Positions 34,115-42,168 of a DNA stretch of 64,000 nt are shown here, piece after piece. The stretch spans positions 137,818-201,817 of the forward strand of contig CAJTJT010000003.1 of assembly GCA_910576915.1 (NCBI GenBank), read 5' to 3'. A program made the position numbers and the translations under genes. The notes beneath the pieces were generated by a model, which worked only from the letters and a program-made list of their open reading frames with translations, ran no database searches and had not been told where the DNA came from. Every line of letters begins with the position of its first letter. Within the stretch, counting starts at the first letter, position 1. This DNA comes from an uncultured Elusimicrobiales bacterium (GTDB taxonomy: Bacteria > Elusimicrobiota > Elusimicrobia > Elusimicrobiales > Elusimicrobiaceae).

Positions 34115-35602
34115 ATGCGTTTTTTGACACTTGTTTTTTGTGCGGCGGGGATGCTTTTGGGCGGCTGCGTGCGGGAAGAGTTAAAGACGATTGACGTCTT
34201 TTACACGGCCGACGCGGAAGGGTTCTATTGGTCCCGCCCCGAGCCCCGCCTGGAAAACCGCGAAGCCGGCGGCTACGCCGTACTCAAAAGTTTTTTGGAT
34301 AAACAGGAACCCGCCTTCCTTCTTTTTGACGGCGGCAACTGGTTCGGTTCCGCGCCGGAAGGTTCCATGACTAAGGGCGCGTACGTGGCCGAGCTGGCGG
34401 GGACTCTCCCGTATACGGCGGCGTCGGTCAGCGATAAAGATTTTGCCTACGGCTGGCCTTCTTTGCGTTCCGTCGTGCGCGAACTCCCCTATCCGTTTGT
34501 CGTTTCCAACCTTACGCTCGAAAACAAAATCCCCTGGCCGATGCACGATTACCAAATCCGCACCGTGGACGGCATCAAAATCGGGATTTTTGGTTTAGTC
34601 GGCGCTTCCGCCATTAACAAAAATAAATCGCGTCTGCCCGGTTTCCGCGCGCAGGACCCGGTGGAAAGCGCGCAGAAAATGGTATCGCTGTTAAAAGAAA
34701 AAGGCGTAGACTACATTATTTTGCTGAGCTCGCTGGGCGATTCCGGCTCTGCCGGCGATGCGGAACTGGCGGCCGAAGCCGGCGGCATTAACCTTATTTT
34801 AAGCGCCAATAAAGATTTGGAAAACGCCGAAACCGACCAGGTGGGTGAAACGTTTATCGTCTATCCCGGCGCAAAGCTGGACGGCGTGGCCCACGTCCGC
34901 CTTTCGTTTGATAAAAAGACAAACCAATTCCGCGGTGTGTCTTTTGAGGACGTGGCGTTGTTGAAGGAATCGTTTGGCGAAGACGTGCAAATCGCTTCCC
35001 GCGCGCAGACGCTTTTAAACGAAACGCGCAAGAAAATGAATGCCCGCGTGACGGAGCTCCCGCACGCGCTGGAAACGTCTTTGTCGCGCGAATCGGAACT
35101 CGGCTCCCAGCTGGCACTGTGCCTGCACCGCTGGGCCAAATTGGACGGCGCAGTCATCAATTCCGACTCTATCCGCGCGCCTCTCCCCGCCGGGCGCGTC
35201 AGCGAGTACGACTTATATAAAACGTATCCGTACGGGGATAATATCACGTTTTTAACCATGCGCGGCGACGCTCTCTTGCGCGCGCTGGAAGCCTCGTTAA
35301 ACGAGAAAGACAATTTCCCGCAAGCGGCCGGGTTTACCGTTACGTATAATCCCTCCGCTCCCGCCGGACAAAAAATCAAACAGGTGGTGCTTGAAAAAAA
35401 CGGCCGCGTGGTGCGCCCGCGCGAAACATACCGCATCGCCGTGACGGACCATGTTCTTGCCGGCGGCCTGGGGCACGACAAATTTATTGATTCTTTAGAA
35501 TTTAAAAATACGTTTGTGGAAGCGCGCCAAATTATGCGCTCCTGCCTGGCGCGCCAAAAAGAACTGCCCGCCAAAACCCAACACTGGAAAGTTGCCAAAT
35601 GA
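34115..35602 (+). CDS. Lipoprotein 5'-nucleotidase homologue that has lost its metal site
   Basis: A 495-residue lipoprotein with lipobox LLGGC (Cys near residue 18). Its layout follows the two preceding paralogues, but the metal ligands are gone. TSDxHGF has become TADAEGF, LLDSGDF is LFDGGNW, VGNHEFDF is VSDKDFAYG, the VHDS histidine is replaced in LSSLGDSG, and GGHAH is LSANK. The C-terminal domain is also altered (NSDSIRAPLPAG instead of NxGGTR). It is probably a pseudoenzyme with a binding or partner role at a membrane. It is coupled to the gene before it and overlaps dus by four bases. Confidence 0.85.
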   Translation: MRFLTLVFCAAGMLLGGCVREELKTIDVFYTADAEGFYWSRPEPRLENREAGGYAVLKSFLDKQEPAFLLFDGGNWFGSAPEGSMTKGAYVAELAGTLPYTAASVSDKDFAYGWPSLRSVVRELPYPFVVSNLTLENKIPWPMHDYQIRTVDGIKIGIFGLVGASAINKNKSRLPGFRAQDPVESAQKMVSLLKEKGVDYIILLSSLGDSGSAGDAELAAEAGGINLILSANKDLENAETDQVGETFIVYPGAKLDGVAHVRLSFDKKTNQFRGVSFEDVALLKESFGEDVQIASRAQTLLNETRKKMNARVTELPHALETSLSRESELGSQLALCLHRWAKLDGAVINSDSIRAPLPAGRVSEYDLYKTYPYGDNITFLTMRGDALLRALEASLNEKDNFPQAAGFTVTYNPSAPAGQKIKQVVLEKNGRVVRPRETYRIAVTDHVLAGGLGHDKFIDSLEFKNTFVEARQIMRSCLARQKELPAKTQHWKVAK

Positions 35603-36573
35603 CGTTTATTCACCCCTTAAAAATCGGTTCCGTCACCGCCGCCAATAACCTGCTCCTGGCCCCCATGGCCGGGATTACCGATTCGCCTTTCCGCGTATTA
35701 TGTTTGCGGGGCGGGGCGGGGATCGTGTGTGCGGAAATGGTGTCGGCGCATGCGCTTCATTACGGTAACGCCAAAAGCGGGCGGATGCTTCAGGTGAACC
35801 CGAAAGAACATCCCGTTTCCATGCAGATTTTCGGTTCGGACGAACAAACCATCGCCGAAGCCGCCAAAAACGCCGAAGCGGCGGGGGCGGATATTGTGGA
35901 TTTAAACGCCGGGTGCCCGGTTAAAAAAATTAATAAAGCCGGGGCCGGGTGCGTACTCATGAAAGACGAAGCCAAGCTGGCGCGGCTGCTGGAAGCGGCG
36001 GTAAAAAGCGTTAAAATCCCGGTTACGCTTAAAACGCGTATTGCGCTGAACCATAAAGAATTTTTAGGCGCGCGGCTGGCCAAACTGGCCGAAGACTGCG
36101 GCGCGTCGGCGGTTACCTTGCACGCCCGCGCGGCGGTGGACGTACACAGCGGCGAGCCGGATGTGGACGCGTTGGCAAAGGCGTGCGCGGCGGTTAAAAT
36201 CCCCGTCATCGGCAACGGCGGCGTGCTGAATGCGGCGCGCGTAAAAGAATTTATAAACGCCGGATGCCGGGGCGTGATGATTGGCCGCGGCGCGGTGGGC
36301 AACCCGTTTATTTTCCAGGATATTATCGATGAACTGGCCGGCAAAACGCCGTCTTCGCAGGACCCCAAAAAACGCCTCCAAACGTATTTGGGTCTGATTG
36401 AGGAAAACGCTTCTTTCTACGGGGAGCGTATCGGCGTAAACCGCAGCCGCAAAACGGCCGGATACTGGATAAAAGATTTCCCCAACGCGGCGGACGTACG
36501 CGGTAAATTTGTGCGTCTGGACGCGCTTTCGGACATCCGCAACCTGTTTGCGGACGTTTTGGCCGGGCTGTAA
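35599..36573 (+). CDS. dusB: tRNA-dihydrouridine synthase (DusB-like)
   Basis: A 324-residue flavoenzyme that reduces uridines in tRNA. The N-terminal LLLAPMAGITDSPFRVLCLR, the active-site region DLNAGCPVKKINKAGAG with Cys106, and the FMN-binding GNGGVLNAARVKEFI and GVMIGRGAVGNPFIF are all present. The family is certain. The choice of DusB is by general similarity. The start overlaps the preceding stop as ATGA, giving a mixed operon. Confidence 0.92.
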   Translation: MTFIHPLKIGSVTAANNLLLAPMAGITDSPFRVLCLRGGAGIVCAEMVSAHALHYGNAKSGRMLQVNPKEHPVSMQIFGSDEQTIAEAAKNAEAAGADIVDLNAGCPVKKINKAGAGCVLMKDEAKLARLLEAAVKSVKIPVTLKTRIALNHKEFLGARLAKLAEDCGASAVTLHARAAVDVHSGEPDVDALAKACAAVKIPVIGNGGVLNAARVKEFINAGCRGVMIGRGAVGNPFIFQDIIDELAGKTPSSQDPKKRLQTYLGLIEENASFYGERIGVNRSRKTAGYWIKDFPNAADVRGKFVRLDALSDIRNLFADVLAGL

Positions 36574-36607
36574 GGGCCGATATTTTCTGCAAAAAAATCC
36601 CGCATTT

Positions 36608-36616
36608 TGATATAAT
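36608..36616 (+). promoter_or_regulatory. Extended -10 promoter of rplM-rpsI
   Basis: TGATATAAT, a consensus extended -10 element 76 bases upstream of the rplM ATG. No convincing -35 box. The leader includes an AGCGG/CCGCT hairpin (about 36642-36661) that might take part in L13 autoregulation, but I cannot show that. Confidence 0.55.
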
Positions 36617-36692
36617 ATATAGGAAACCACGAGTCATTAAGACAGCGGCCACCACTCCGCTGCGCATTAATTACAAAAGGTAGAAACAAAAC

Positions 36693-37118
36693 ATGACAAA
36701 AACTTTTTTGCCTTCCGTAAAGGAAGTTGAAACCACCCGCAAATGGCATCATATCGACGCCACGGGCCAAACCCTGGGCAGACTGGCTACCCAAATTGCC
36801 GTTCTTCTTATGGGCAAACACAAAAAAACCTATACGCCTAATATGGACTGCGGCGACTTCGTCGTCGTTACCAATGCCGGCAAGGTGAAACTCACCGGTA
36901 AAAAACTGGAACAGAAAGTTTATTTCTCCCACTCCGGTTACGCCAAAGGCGGTAAAGAAACCCCGGTTAAACGCGTGTTGGAAAACAACCCCACCAGAGT
37001 ACTGGAACTGGCCGTTAAGAGAATGTTGGACGAGAACAAACTCCGCGCGCCCAGAATGAAACGCTTAAGACTGTTCGCCGGCGAAGAACACTCCTTCACC
37101 GAACGCTTTGGTAAATAA
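36693..37118 (+). CDS. rplM: 50S ribosomal protein L13
   Basis: A 141-residue L13 with WHHIDATGQTLGRLATQIA near the N-terminus, GKHKKTYTPNMDCGDFVVV and the later SGYAKGGKE. An early large-subunit assembly protein. An AAAAGG site lies upstream of the ATG. It pairs with rpsI 15 bases later, the usual bacterial order. Confidence 0.98.
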   Translation: MTKTFLPSVKEVETTRKWHHIDATGQTLGRLATQIAVLLMGKHKKTYTPNMDCGDFVVVTNAGKVKLTGKKLEQKVYFSHSGYAKGGKETPVKRVLENNPTRVLELAVKRMLDENKLRAPRMKRLRLFAGEEHSFTERFGK

Positions 37119-37133
37119 GAGGGATAGAAATTT

Positions 37134-37529
37134 ATGAACAATACGAAAGAACTCAAAACCGGAAGAAGAAAAACCTCCGTCGCCACCGTGGCCTTGGCCA
37201 AAGGTAACGGGGTTATCACCGTCAACGCCAAATCTTTGGATGAATACTTCGGCAACCACGCCCGCTGCAAAGCCGCCGTTAAGGCTCCGCTCGTGGTTAC
37301 CAACCTGGAAAAAGAATACGACGTTACCGCTAAAGTAGTGGGCGGCGGCGTTTCCTCCCAGGCCGGCGCTTTGCGCCACGCGATTGCGCGCTCTTTGGCC
37401 GTAATCAGCGAAGATCTTAAAAAAGCCGTGAAAAAAGCCGGTTATCTTACCCGCGACCCGCGTATGGTCGAAAGAAAGAAACCCGGTCAGCCCGGCGCCC
37501 GCAAACGCTTCCAGTTCTCCAAACGTTAA
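37134..37529 (+). CDS. rpsI: 30S ribosomal protein S9
   Basis: A 131-residue S9. The N-terminal TGRRKTSVATVALAKGNG and the basic C-terminal KPGQPGARKRFQFSKR, which reaches the P-site tRNA, are diagnostic. GGVSSQAGALRHAIARSL is also typical. Confidence 0.98.
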   Translation: MNNTKELKTGRRKTSVATVALAKGNGVITVNAKSLDEYFGNHARCKAAVKAPLVVTNLEKEYDVTAKVVGGGVSSQAGALRHAIARSLAVISEDLKKAVKKAGYLTRDPRMVERKKPGQPGARKRFQFSKR

Positions 37530-37565
37530 TCGTTGGATATTGGAAACTTGCAGGATATGTTTTAC

Positions 37566-37593
37566 AAACCCCGCTCTTCGGAGCGGGGTTTTT
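37566..37593 (+). terminator. Terminator of rplM-rpsI
   Basis: AAACCCCGCTC / GAGCGGGGTTT with a TTCG tetraloop and a T run. Almost the same hairpin ends the rpmI-rplT operon at 63895. Confidence 0.95.
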
Positions 37594-37597
37594 GTGT

Positions 37598-37793
37598 TTA
37601 CTTTTTGGGTCGCCAAAAAAGTCGTGCATGCCTTTGGGGCATATCTTAAACAGGGTGGTCCAGCTAGTCAGGAGGGGCAGACAAGTCTCCTGCCCCCGGC
37701 AAGTGTTGTTACGTAGCTAAGCAACATGTCAGTAATGGTGTGGCCCAGCTAATCAAAAGAGTGCGGACAAGTTGCCTGCCCCCGGCAAGGGGG
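37598..37793 (+). promoter_or_regulatory. Conserved block, two tandem units, before the fourth T12 promoter
   Basis: Starts with a variant ACTTTTTGG/CCAAAAAAGT inverted repeat, then two units around GTGGTCCAGCTAGTCAGG and GTGGCCCAGCTAATCAAAAG. Positions 37690-37736 are identical to 22451-22497. The sequence CCCCC-GGCAA-GGGGG abuts the -35 box and competes with the alternative TTGCC-TGCCCCC-GGCAA. No gene lies in 37530-37827. Confidence 0.6.
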
Positions 37794-37821
37794 TTGACTC
37801 GTTTTTTTTTTTTGATAAATT
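37794..37821 (+). promoter_or_regulatory. T12-spacer promoter of the pilin gene at 37828
   Basis: TTGACT, CG, twelve T (37802-37813), GA, TAAATT. The -10 box ends six bases before the ATG, so this copy predicts a leaderless transcript unlike the other five. Confidence 0.62.
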
Positions 37822-37827
37822 GGGGAT

Positions 37828-38370
37828 ATGAACGAAACTTATCAAAAATTATTCTCCGGCAAGAAAAACGCCGGATTTACCTTAATCGAATTATTAGTCG
37901 TTGTTTTAATCATCGGTATTTTATCGGCGGTGGCGTTGCCGCAATACCAAAAAGCGGTGGAAAAATCCCGTGCGGCCGAAGCGGTGCAGCTGCTGCGTTA
38001 TATGCATCAGCAGGGAGAATTGTGTATTTTGGCGAACGGAGAACAGGCTTGCAATCAGGTCCGTAATGAAGATGCGGGAATAGAGTTGGGGGCCGGCTTT
38101 GAATGCACCTTTAATGGCGATGAAGAAGTGTGCTGTAATAAAGATTGGTGTTATGCAAATGGTTCGCTCTCCTGGGGTTCTTATTGTGCTACAGGGCTTG
38201 TTAACGGCCCTATAGCCAGAAGAAGAGAAGGCAATCTGTCGATAGATGAAGCATTAAAATATACGTTGCAGTATGAAACTTGCGAAAGTGCTCCGTATAA
38301 AGGGCAAATTGTTTGTTATGACAGTGAAAAATGGTGTAAATTATTTCACGGAGAAGGCAAACCGATTTAG
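37828..38370 (+). CDS. Type IV pilin-like protein, Cys-rich
   Basis: A 180-residue prepilin with a 16-residue leader (MNETYQKLFSGKKNAG), then FTLIELLVVVLIIGILSAVA and LPQYQKAVEKSR. Glu+5 is present. The globular part has about ten cysteines, including ECTFNGDEEVCCNKDWCY, so disulfides probably stabilise it. No ribosome binding site other than GGGG just before the ATG. The gene stands alone between its own T12 promoter and a bidirectional terminator. DNA encoding the first 30 mature residues is nearly identical to the gene at 22617. Confidence 0.92.
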   Translation: MNETYQKLFSGKKNAGFTLIELLVVVLIIGILSAVALPQYQKAVEKSRAAEAVQLLRYMHQQGELCILANGEQACNQVRNEDAGIELGAGFECTFNGDEEVCCNKDWCYANGSLSWGSYCATGLVNGPIARRREGNLSIDEALKYTLQYETCESAPYKGQIVCYDSEKWCKLFHGEGKPI

Positions 38371-38379
38371 GCGTGTGAT

Positions 38380-38416
38380 AAAAAAGGCCCGGAACAAAAA
38401 GTTCCGGGCCTTTTTT
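38380..38416. terminator. Bidirectional terminator between pilin and hydrogenase genes
   Basis: A perfect 16-bp stem, AAAAAAGGCCCGGAAC / GTTCCGGGCCTTTTTT, with an AAAAA loop. The A and T runs make it work on both strands, serving the convergent pilin and hydrogenase genes. Confidence 0.95.
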
Positions 38417-38429
38417 CTTTCAGAAACTT

Positions 38430-39899
38430 TTATTTTGCTTCTTTCTTTTCTTCGTCAAACGCGGGTTTTACTTTGGGGCTGTTTGCCACCAGGTCTTTAA
38501 TCGGTTTGATTACCTGCGCTTGTTTTTTCATGGTGCACGGCCCGCCGATACAGCCGCCTTTGCAGCTCATCACTTCCAAAAGCTGGAAGTCTCCCGCGCC
38601 TTTGGCGTAAGCGTTAAGCATCAGCATGGCTTTTTTATCCAGGCCGTTAATCGCCAGTTTTTTAAATGGACGTTTGCCGTTTAAGGCGTTTTCTACGGCT
38701 TGGGCCACGCCGCCCGTTACGCCGTAGTAGCGCGCTTCGCCGGAGATGCTTGGGTCTAGCGGCATTTCTTCGCATTCGGCGGGTTTGATGCCTTTGGCGT
38801 CCAGCATGGCGGCCAATTCTTCGTAGGTCATTACGTAGTCGATATTCGGGTCCTCCATACCTTCCACGCGTTTGGACACGCAGGGGCCGATAAACACGGT
38901 GGTGAAACCGTTTTTCTTTTCGATGTCGGCGGTGTACGAAGCCGGCGTTTTGGTGTGGGATACAAATTCTTTCAAAGCCGGCAGGTGTTTTTTGACGGCC
39001 TGAATCCACGCCGCGCAGCAGGAGGTGGTCATAAACCGCGCTCCGCCTTCCAAGCGTTCGATGAGTTCGCGCGCTTCGTTGGCGGTGGTGATGTCCGCGC
39101 CTTCGGCGACTTCGGTTACTTTATCGAAGCCGGCTTTTTTGACGGCGGTCATCAGCTGCGGCAGCGTGCAGTTAAACTGGCCGACGATAGACGGCGCAAT
39201 CATCGCGCACACTTTGCGGGTGCTTTTGATGGAGCTTAAAATGTCGATTAACTGGCTGCGTTCCATAATGGCGCCGAACGGGCAGGCTTCCATACAGTGG
39301 CCGCAGGAAATACATTTTTCGAAATCAATTTCCGCAAACCCGTTTTCGCCTTTATGAATGGCGTTTACGGGGCAGGATTGTTCGCACGGAACGGGCACAT
39401 ACGTAATGGCGTTGTACGGGCAGGCCTCTTTGCACTGGCCGCAGTTTTTGCACTTGTCGGCGTCGATTTTGGAGCGTCCGTTTTCAAACGAAATGGCGCC
39501 GAATTTGCACGCCTGCTGACACGGGCGGGCCAAGCAGCCTTGGCACGCTTCGGTTACGATGTGGCGCGCTTTTACGCAGCCTTTGCAGGCAATGTCCATA
39601 ACGGTAAGCGGTACTTCGGGCACGTCTTTGCGCAGGAGGGCTTCTTTGGCGTAGTCGTTAAGAGAGGTCGCCTCGTCGTCTTTTTCCACGCTGCAGCCTA
39701 GCGCGGCCAACGTGCGGGCGCGGAATACGGCGCGTTCTTTGTAAATACAGCAGCGCACCGCAGATTTGGAATCCTGCGGGATGACGTCAAAAGGGATACG
39801 GTATGCTTTAGTTTCAAGCAATCCTTCGTCAAAGGCTTTCACGACGCGTTTTAACGCTTCGCGTTTAAAGTATACGGCTTTATTATCTGATGTGTTCAT
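38430..39899 (-). CDS. Monomeric [FeFe] hydrogenase, group-B-like
   Basis: A 489-residue protein. The N-terminal half has a Cys-rich region (CKGC, CQGC, RPCQQAC) and two [4Fe-4S] ferredoxin motifs (CKNCGQCKEACP and CISCGHCMEACP). The C-terminal half carries the three H-cluster motifs: L1 TSCCAAW (Cys294-Cys295), L2 PCVSKRVE (Cys340) and L3 EVMSCKGGCIGG (Cys446, Cys450). In L1 the usual Pro after CC is Ala. All H-cluster cysteines are kept. It would reduce protons or oxidise H2 with ferredoxin as partner, consistent with a fermenting anaerobe. The HydEFG maturases are not encoded in the window. Confidence 0.88.
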   Translation of the reverse strand: MNTSDNKAVYFKREALKRVVKAFDEGLLETKAYRIPFDVIPQDSKSAVRCCIYKERAVFRARTLAALGCSVEKDDEATSLNDYAKEALLRKDVPEVPLTVMDIACKGCVKARHIVTEACQGCLARPCQQACKFGAISFENGRSKIDADKCKNCGQCKEACPYNAITYVPVPCEQSCPVNAIHKGENGFAEIDFEKCISCGHCMEACPFGAIMERSQLIDILSSIKSTRKVCAMIAPSIVGQFNCTLPQLMTAVKKAGFDKVTEVAEGADITTANEARELIERLEGGARFMTTSCCAAWIQAVKKHLPALKEFVSHTKTPASYTADIEKKNGFTTVFIGPCVSKRVEGMEDPNIDYVMTYEELAAMLDAKGIKPAECEEMPLDPSISGEARYYGVTGGVAQAVENALNGKRPFKKLAINGLDKKAMLMLNAYAKGAGDFQLLEVMSCKGGCIGGPCTMKKQAQVIKPIKDLVANSPKVKPAFDEEKKEAK

Positions 39900-39931
39900 A
39901 ATTACTTATATTTTACCATATTTGGGATATT

Positions 39932-40675
39932 CTATTGGACGGCCAAGCGTGCCAACAGCGGGTTGTGGTCGGAAGCATTCGTACTCCGCACTCCGGCGGC
40001 CAGCGTTTTTAAGCCGCGCGTGAATAAAAAATCCACTTTCCGGCCCAAACAGCGTGTGCGCGTATCGGGCGAAAAGGATACTTCCGTCAAATCGGCCGCC
40101 GCGGCCAGTTCGTGTAACAGATTACGTCTTTTTTGGTTCCACGCGTTAAAATCGCCGCCTAAAATGACGGGGCCGTCAAACCCCAGTAACAGTTCGGCGG
40201 CGCGCGCGAGGTTTTGTTCAAACGGCTTTAACCCCGTAAAATTAATGGCGTGTACGTTTACGGCAAGCAGTTTTTGCCCCGTTTCCAGCGGAAGAAGAAC
40301 GGCGAGCGTCATTTTCGGCATTTTTAAAAGCGGTTCCCGCGCGCCACGCTTGAACCAAATTTGTTCCGGCACCGTTTTGGCCCCGGTGGCGACGCCGATG
40401 GGTTCCTGTTCTTTAAGCGAGAAAAAGCTGGCCGCGTGCGTCCAATATAGCGGCGTCTGTTCCAGCTGCGTGGTAACGCAGGGAGTAAGGCGCGCTTCCT
40501 GCGCCAGGAAAACGTCCGCCGCCGCGGCCAGCGCGTTAAATTCTTCCGCCCAGCCGGCGCATTTGGATTTTTGCCAATTCCACGCGCATACGGTAAACTC
40601 GCGCGGCAGTGTTTGGCGCGCGGGGCGGCCTGCGTGGGATAAAGTTTGTTCCGGCCGGGGTTGTTTATAAAACAT
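39932..40675 (-). CDS. Endonuclease/exonuclease/phosphatase family protein
   Basis: A 247-residue EEP-fold protein. The visible motifs are VFLAQEARL (metal-binding Glu), VILGGDFNAWN (catalytic Asp/Asn) and NASDHNPLLA (catalytic Asp-His). There is no clear signal peptide. It starts six bases after the cardiolipin synthase stop, and the two genes are probably co-transcribed. Many EEP proteins next to phospholipase-D-type synthases have unknown substrates (phospholipid, nucleic acid or inositol phosphate). Confidence 0.88.
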   Translation of the reverse strand: MFYKQPRPEQTLSHAGRPARQTLPREFTVCAWNWQKSKCAGWAEEFNALAAAADVFLAQEARLTPCVTTQLEQTPLYWTHAASFFSLKEQEPIGVATGAKTVPEQIWFKRGAREPLLKMPKMTLAVLLPLETGQKLLAVNVHAINFTGLKPFEQNLARAAELLLGFDGPVILGGDFNAWNQKRRNLLHELAAAADLTEVSFSPDTRTRCLGRKVDFLFTRGLKTLAAGVRSTNASDHNPLLARLAVQ

Positions 40676-40681
40676 GGTTTT

Positions 40682-42118
40682 TTAATAATAGGGCGTGAGC
40701 AATTTAAAAGCGTTATCCGTTATTTTGCGCCAAAAAGACGGGTGCAAATGTTCTTCCGGCTTTTCGCCGCGGGCGATGCTCTTTTTGTGTTCGATAATTT
40801 TTTCCACTTGTGCGGCCAGGTCTTTATCCACACATTCCAGGTTACATTCAAAATTTAATTTGAAACTGCGTACGTCCCAGTTGGCGGAGCCGAAAAACAG
40901 CCACGCACTGTCCACCAGTAAAATTTTGCTGTGGTCAAACGGCGGGTGCGTACGGTAGATTTTTACACCTTTTGTAAGCAGGCGCGCAAAGTTGGCGCGC
41001 ATGGCGCAGTCCATACCGAAGATGTTGCTTTTGGACGGCAAAATAATTTCCACGTCTACGCCGCGCATGGCGGCGATTTCAAGAGCGGTCAAAATGTTGT
41101 TTTCGGGCAGGAAATACGGCGTAACGATTTTTACGCTCTTTTGCGCGCAGGACAGCGCACCGAGCACCATCATTTCGATTTTGCCGAAATCGCTGTCCGG
41201 CCCGTCGGGGATAATGCGCGCGGGCATTTTTCCGTTTGGGCGGCCTTTGGCGCGGAACGAAGCGGGCACAAAATGTTTTTTCCCGGCGAAAATCCAGTCT
41301 TCTTCAAACACGCGCGACATTTGGTCCGTTACCGGGCCTTCGACCTGGAAAGTAACGTCGATAATCGGCTCTTTGGGGTTCGTTTTTACTAAATTTCCCG
41401 CGGCGATGTTCATACCGCCGAAAAACGCTTTTTCCCCGTCCACAATCAGCATTTTGCGGTGGTTGCGCAGGTTGAGAAACGGCAGCGCGACGGGGCTTTT
41501 GGACGGTAAAAATACGGCAAACTCCACGCCTTTTAATTTTTTAAGTGCGGTGGCGATGGTCGGCTTGGAATAATTAAGCCCCACGCCGTCCACCATCACT
41601 TTTACTTTCGCGCCGTTTTTGACGGCCTGCTCCAGGGCGGGGATGAACATTTGGCCCGCTTTGTCGTTGTCAAAAATATAGCTTTGCAGGAGCACTTCTT
41701 TTTTGGCTTGTGCGATTAGCTTGCACATTTCGGGATAGGCTTCGTCCCCGTTTACATACGGTTTGGCCCGGTTGCCCAGGGCAAAACGCTGGGGGTGCAC
41801 TTTATACCCCAGCCGCATGAGCTGCAAAAACGGGGCGGGGATTTCCTGTTCAATTTCTTTTTGGCTTTTGCCGGTTAAGGTAAAAATATCCGGCCCTTTA
41901 TTGCGCAGGGCAAGCGCGCGGCGGCGGATGCGGTTAATGCCGAATAAAATGTAAATAATACTGCCCAGTACGGGGGCAAGCCACACAAGGCCGATCCAGC
42001 CGATGGAACTTTTTACATCGTCTTTTTTTAGCAGAATGTGCATTGTGACGCTGATTTGCAGCGCCAAATAAAATAAACCTGCCAGTCCGACGGAGTGAAG
42101 TGGTATGTTTGTATCCAT
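40682..42118 (-). CDS. cls: Cardiolipin synthase (phospholipase D family)
   Basis: A 478-residue membrane enzyme with two N-terminal hydrophobic segments (about 8-30 and 38-60). Two HKD motifs follow: HRKMLIVDGEKAFFGGMN and HSKILLVDSAWLFFGSAN. It condenses two phosphatidylglycerols, or PG with another phospholipid, into cardiolipin. No ribosome binding site is seen. Instead TTGGCA-16 bp-TACAAT ends six bases before the ATG, which suggests a leaderless mRNA. Confidence 0.95.
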   Translation of the reverse strand: MDTNIPLHSVGLAGLFYLALQISVTMHILLKKDDVKSSIGWIGLVWLAPVLGSIIYILFGINRIRRRALALRNKGPDIFTLTGKSQKEIEQEIPAPFLQLMRLGYKVHPQRFALGNRAKPYVNGDEAYPEMCKLIAQAKKEVLLQSYIFDNDKAGQMFIPALEQAVKNGAKVKVMVDGVGLNYSKPTIATALKKLKGVEFAVFLPSKSPVALPFLNLRNHRKMLIVDGEKAFFGGMNIAAGNLVKTNPKEPIIDVTFQVEGPVTDQMSRVFEEDWIFAGKKHFVPASFRAKGRPNGKMPARIIPDGPDSDFGKIEMMVLGALSCAQKSVKIVTPYFLPENNILTALEIAAMRGVDVEIILPSKSNIFGMDCAMRANFARLLTKGVKIYRTHPPFDHSKILLVDSAWLFFGSANWDVRSFKLNFECNLECVDKDLAAQVEKIIEHKKSIARGEKPEEHLHPSFWRKITDNAFKLLTPYY

Positions 42119-42124
42119 AGTGTT

Positions 42125-42152
42125 ATTGTACGCGTGCCGAGCGCTTTGCCAA
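42125..42152 (-). promoter_or_regulatory. Promoter of cls, predicted leaderless
   Basis: On the minus strand: TTGGCA (42152-42147), a 16-bp spacer, TACAAT (42130-42125), six bases, then the ATG at 42118. Both boxes are close to consensus and the start of transcription should fall on the start codon. Confidence 0.62.
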
Positions 42153-42168
42153 GCCTAAAAACGGGTTA

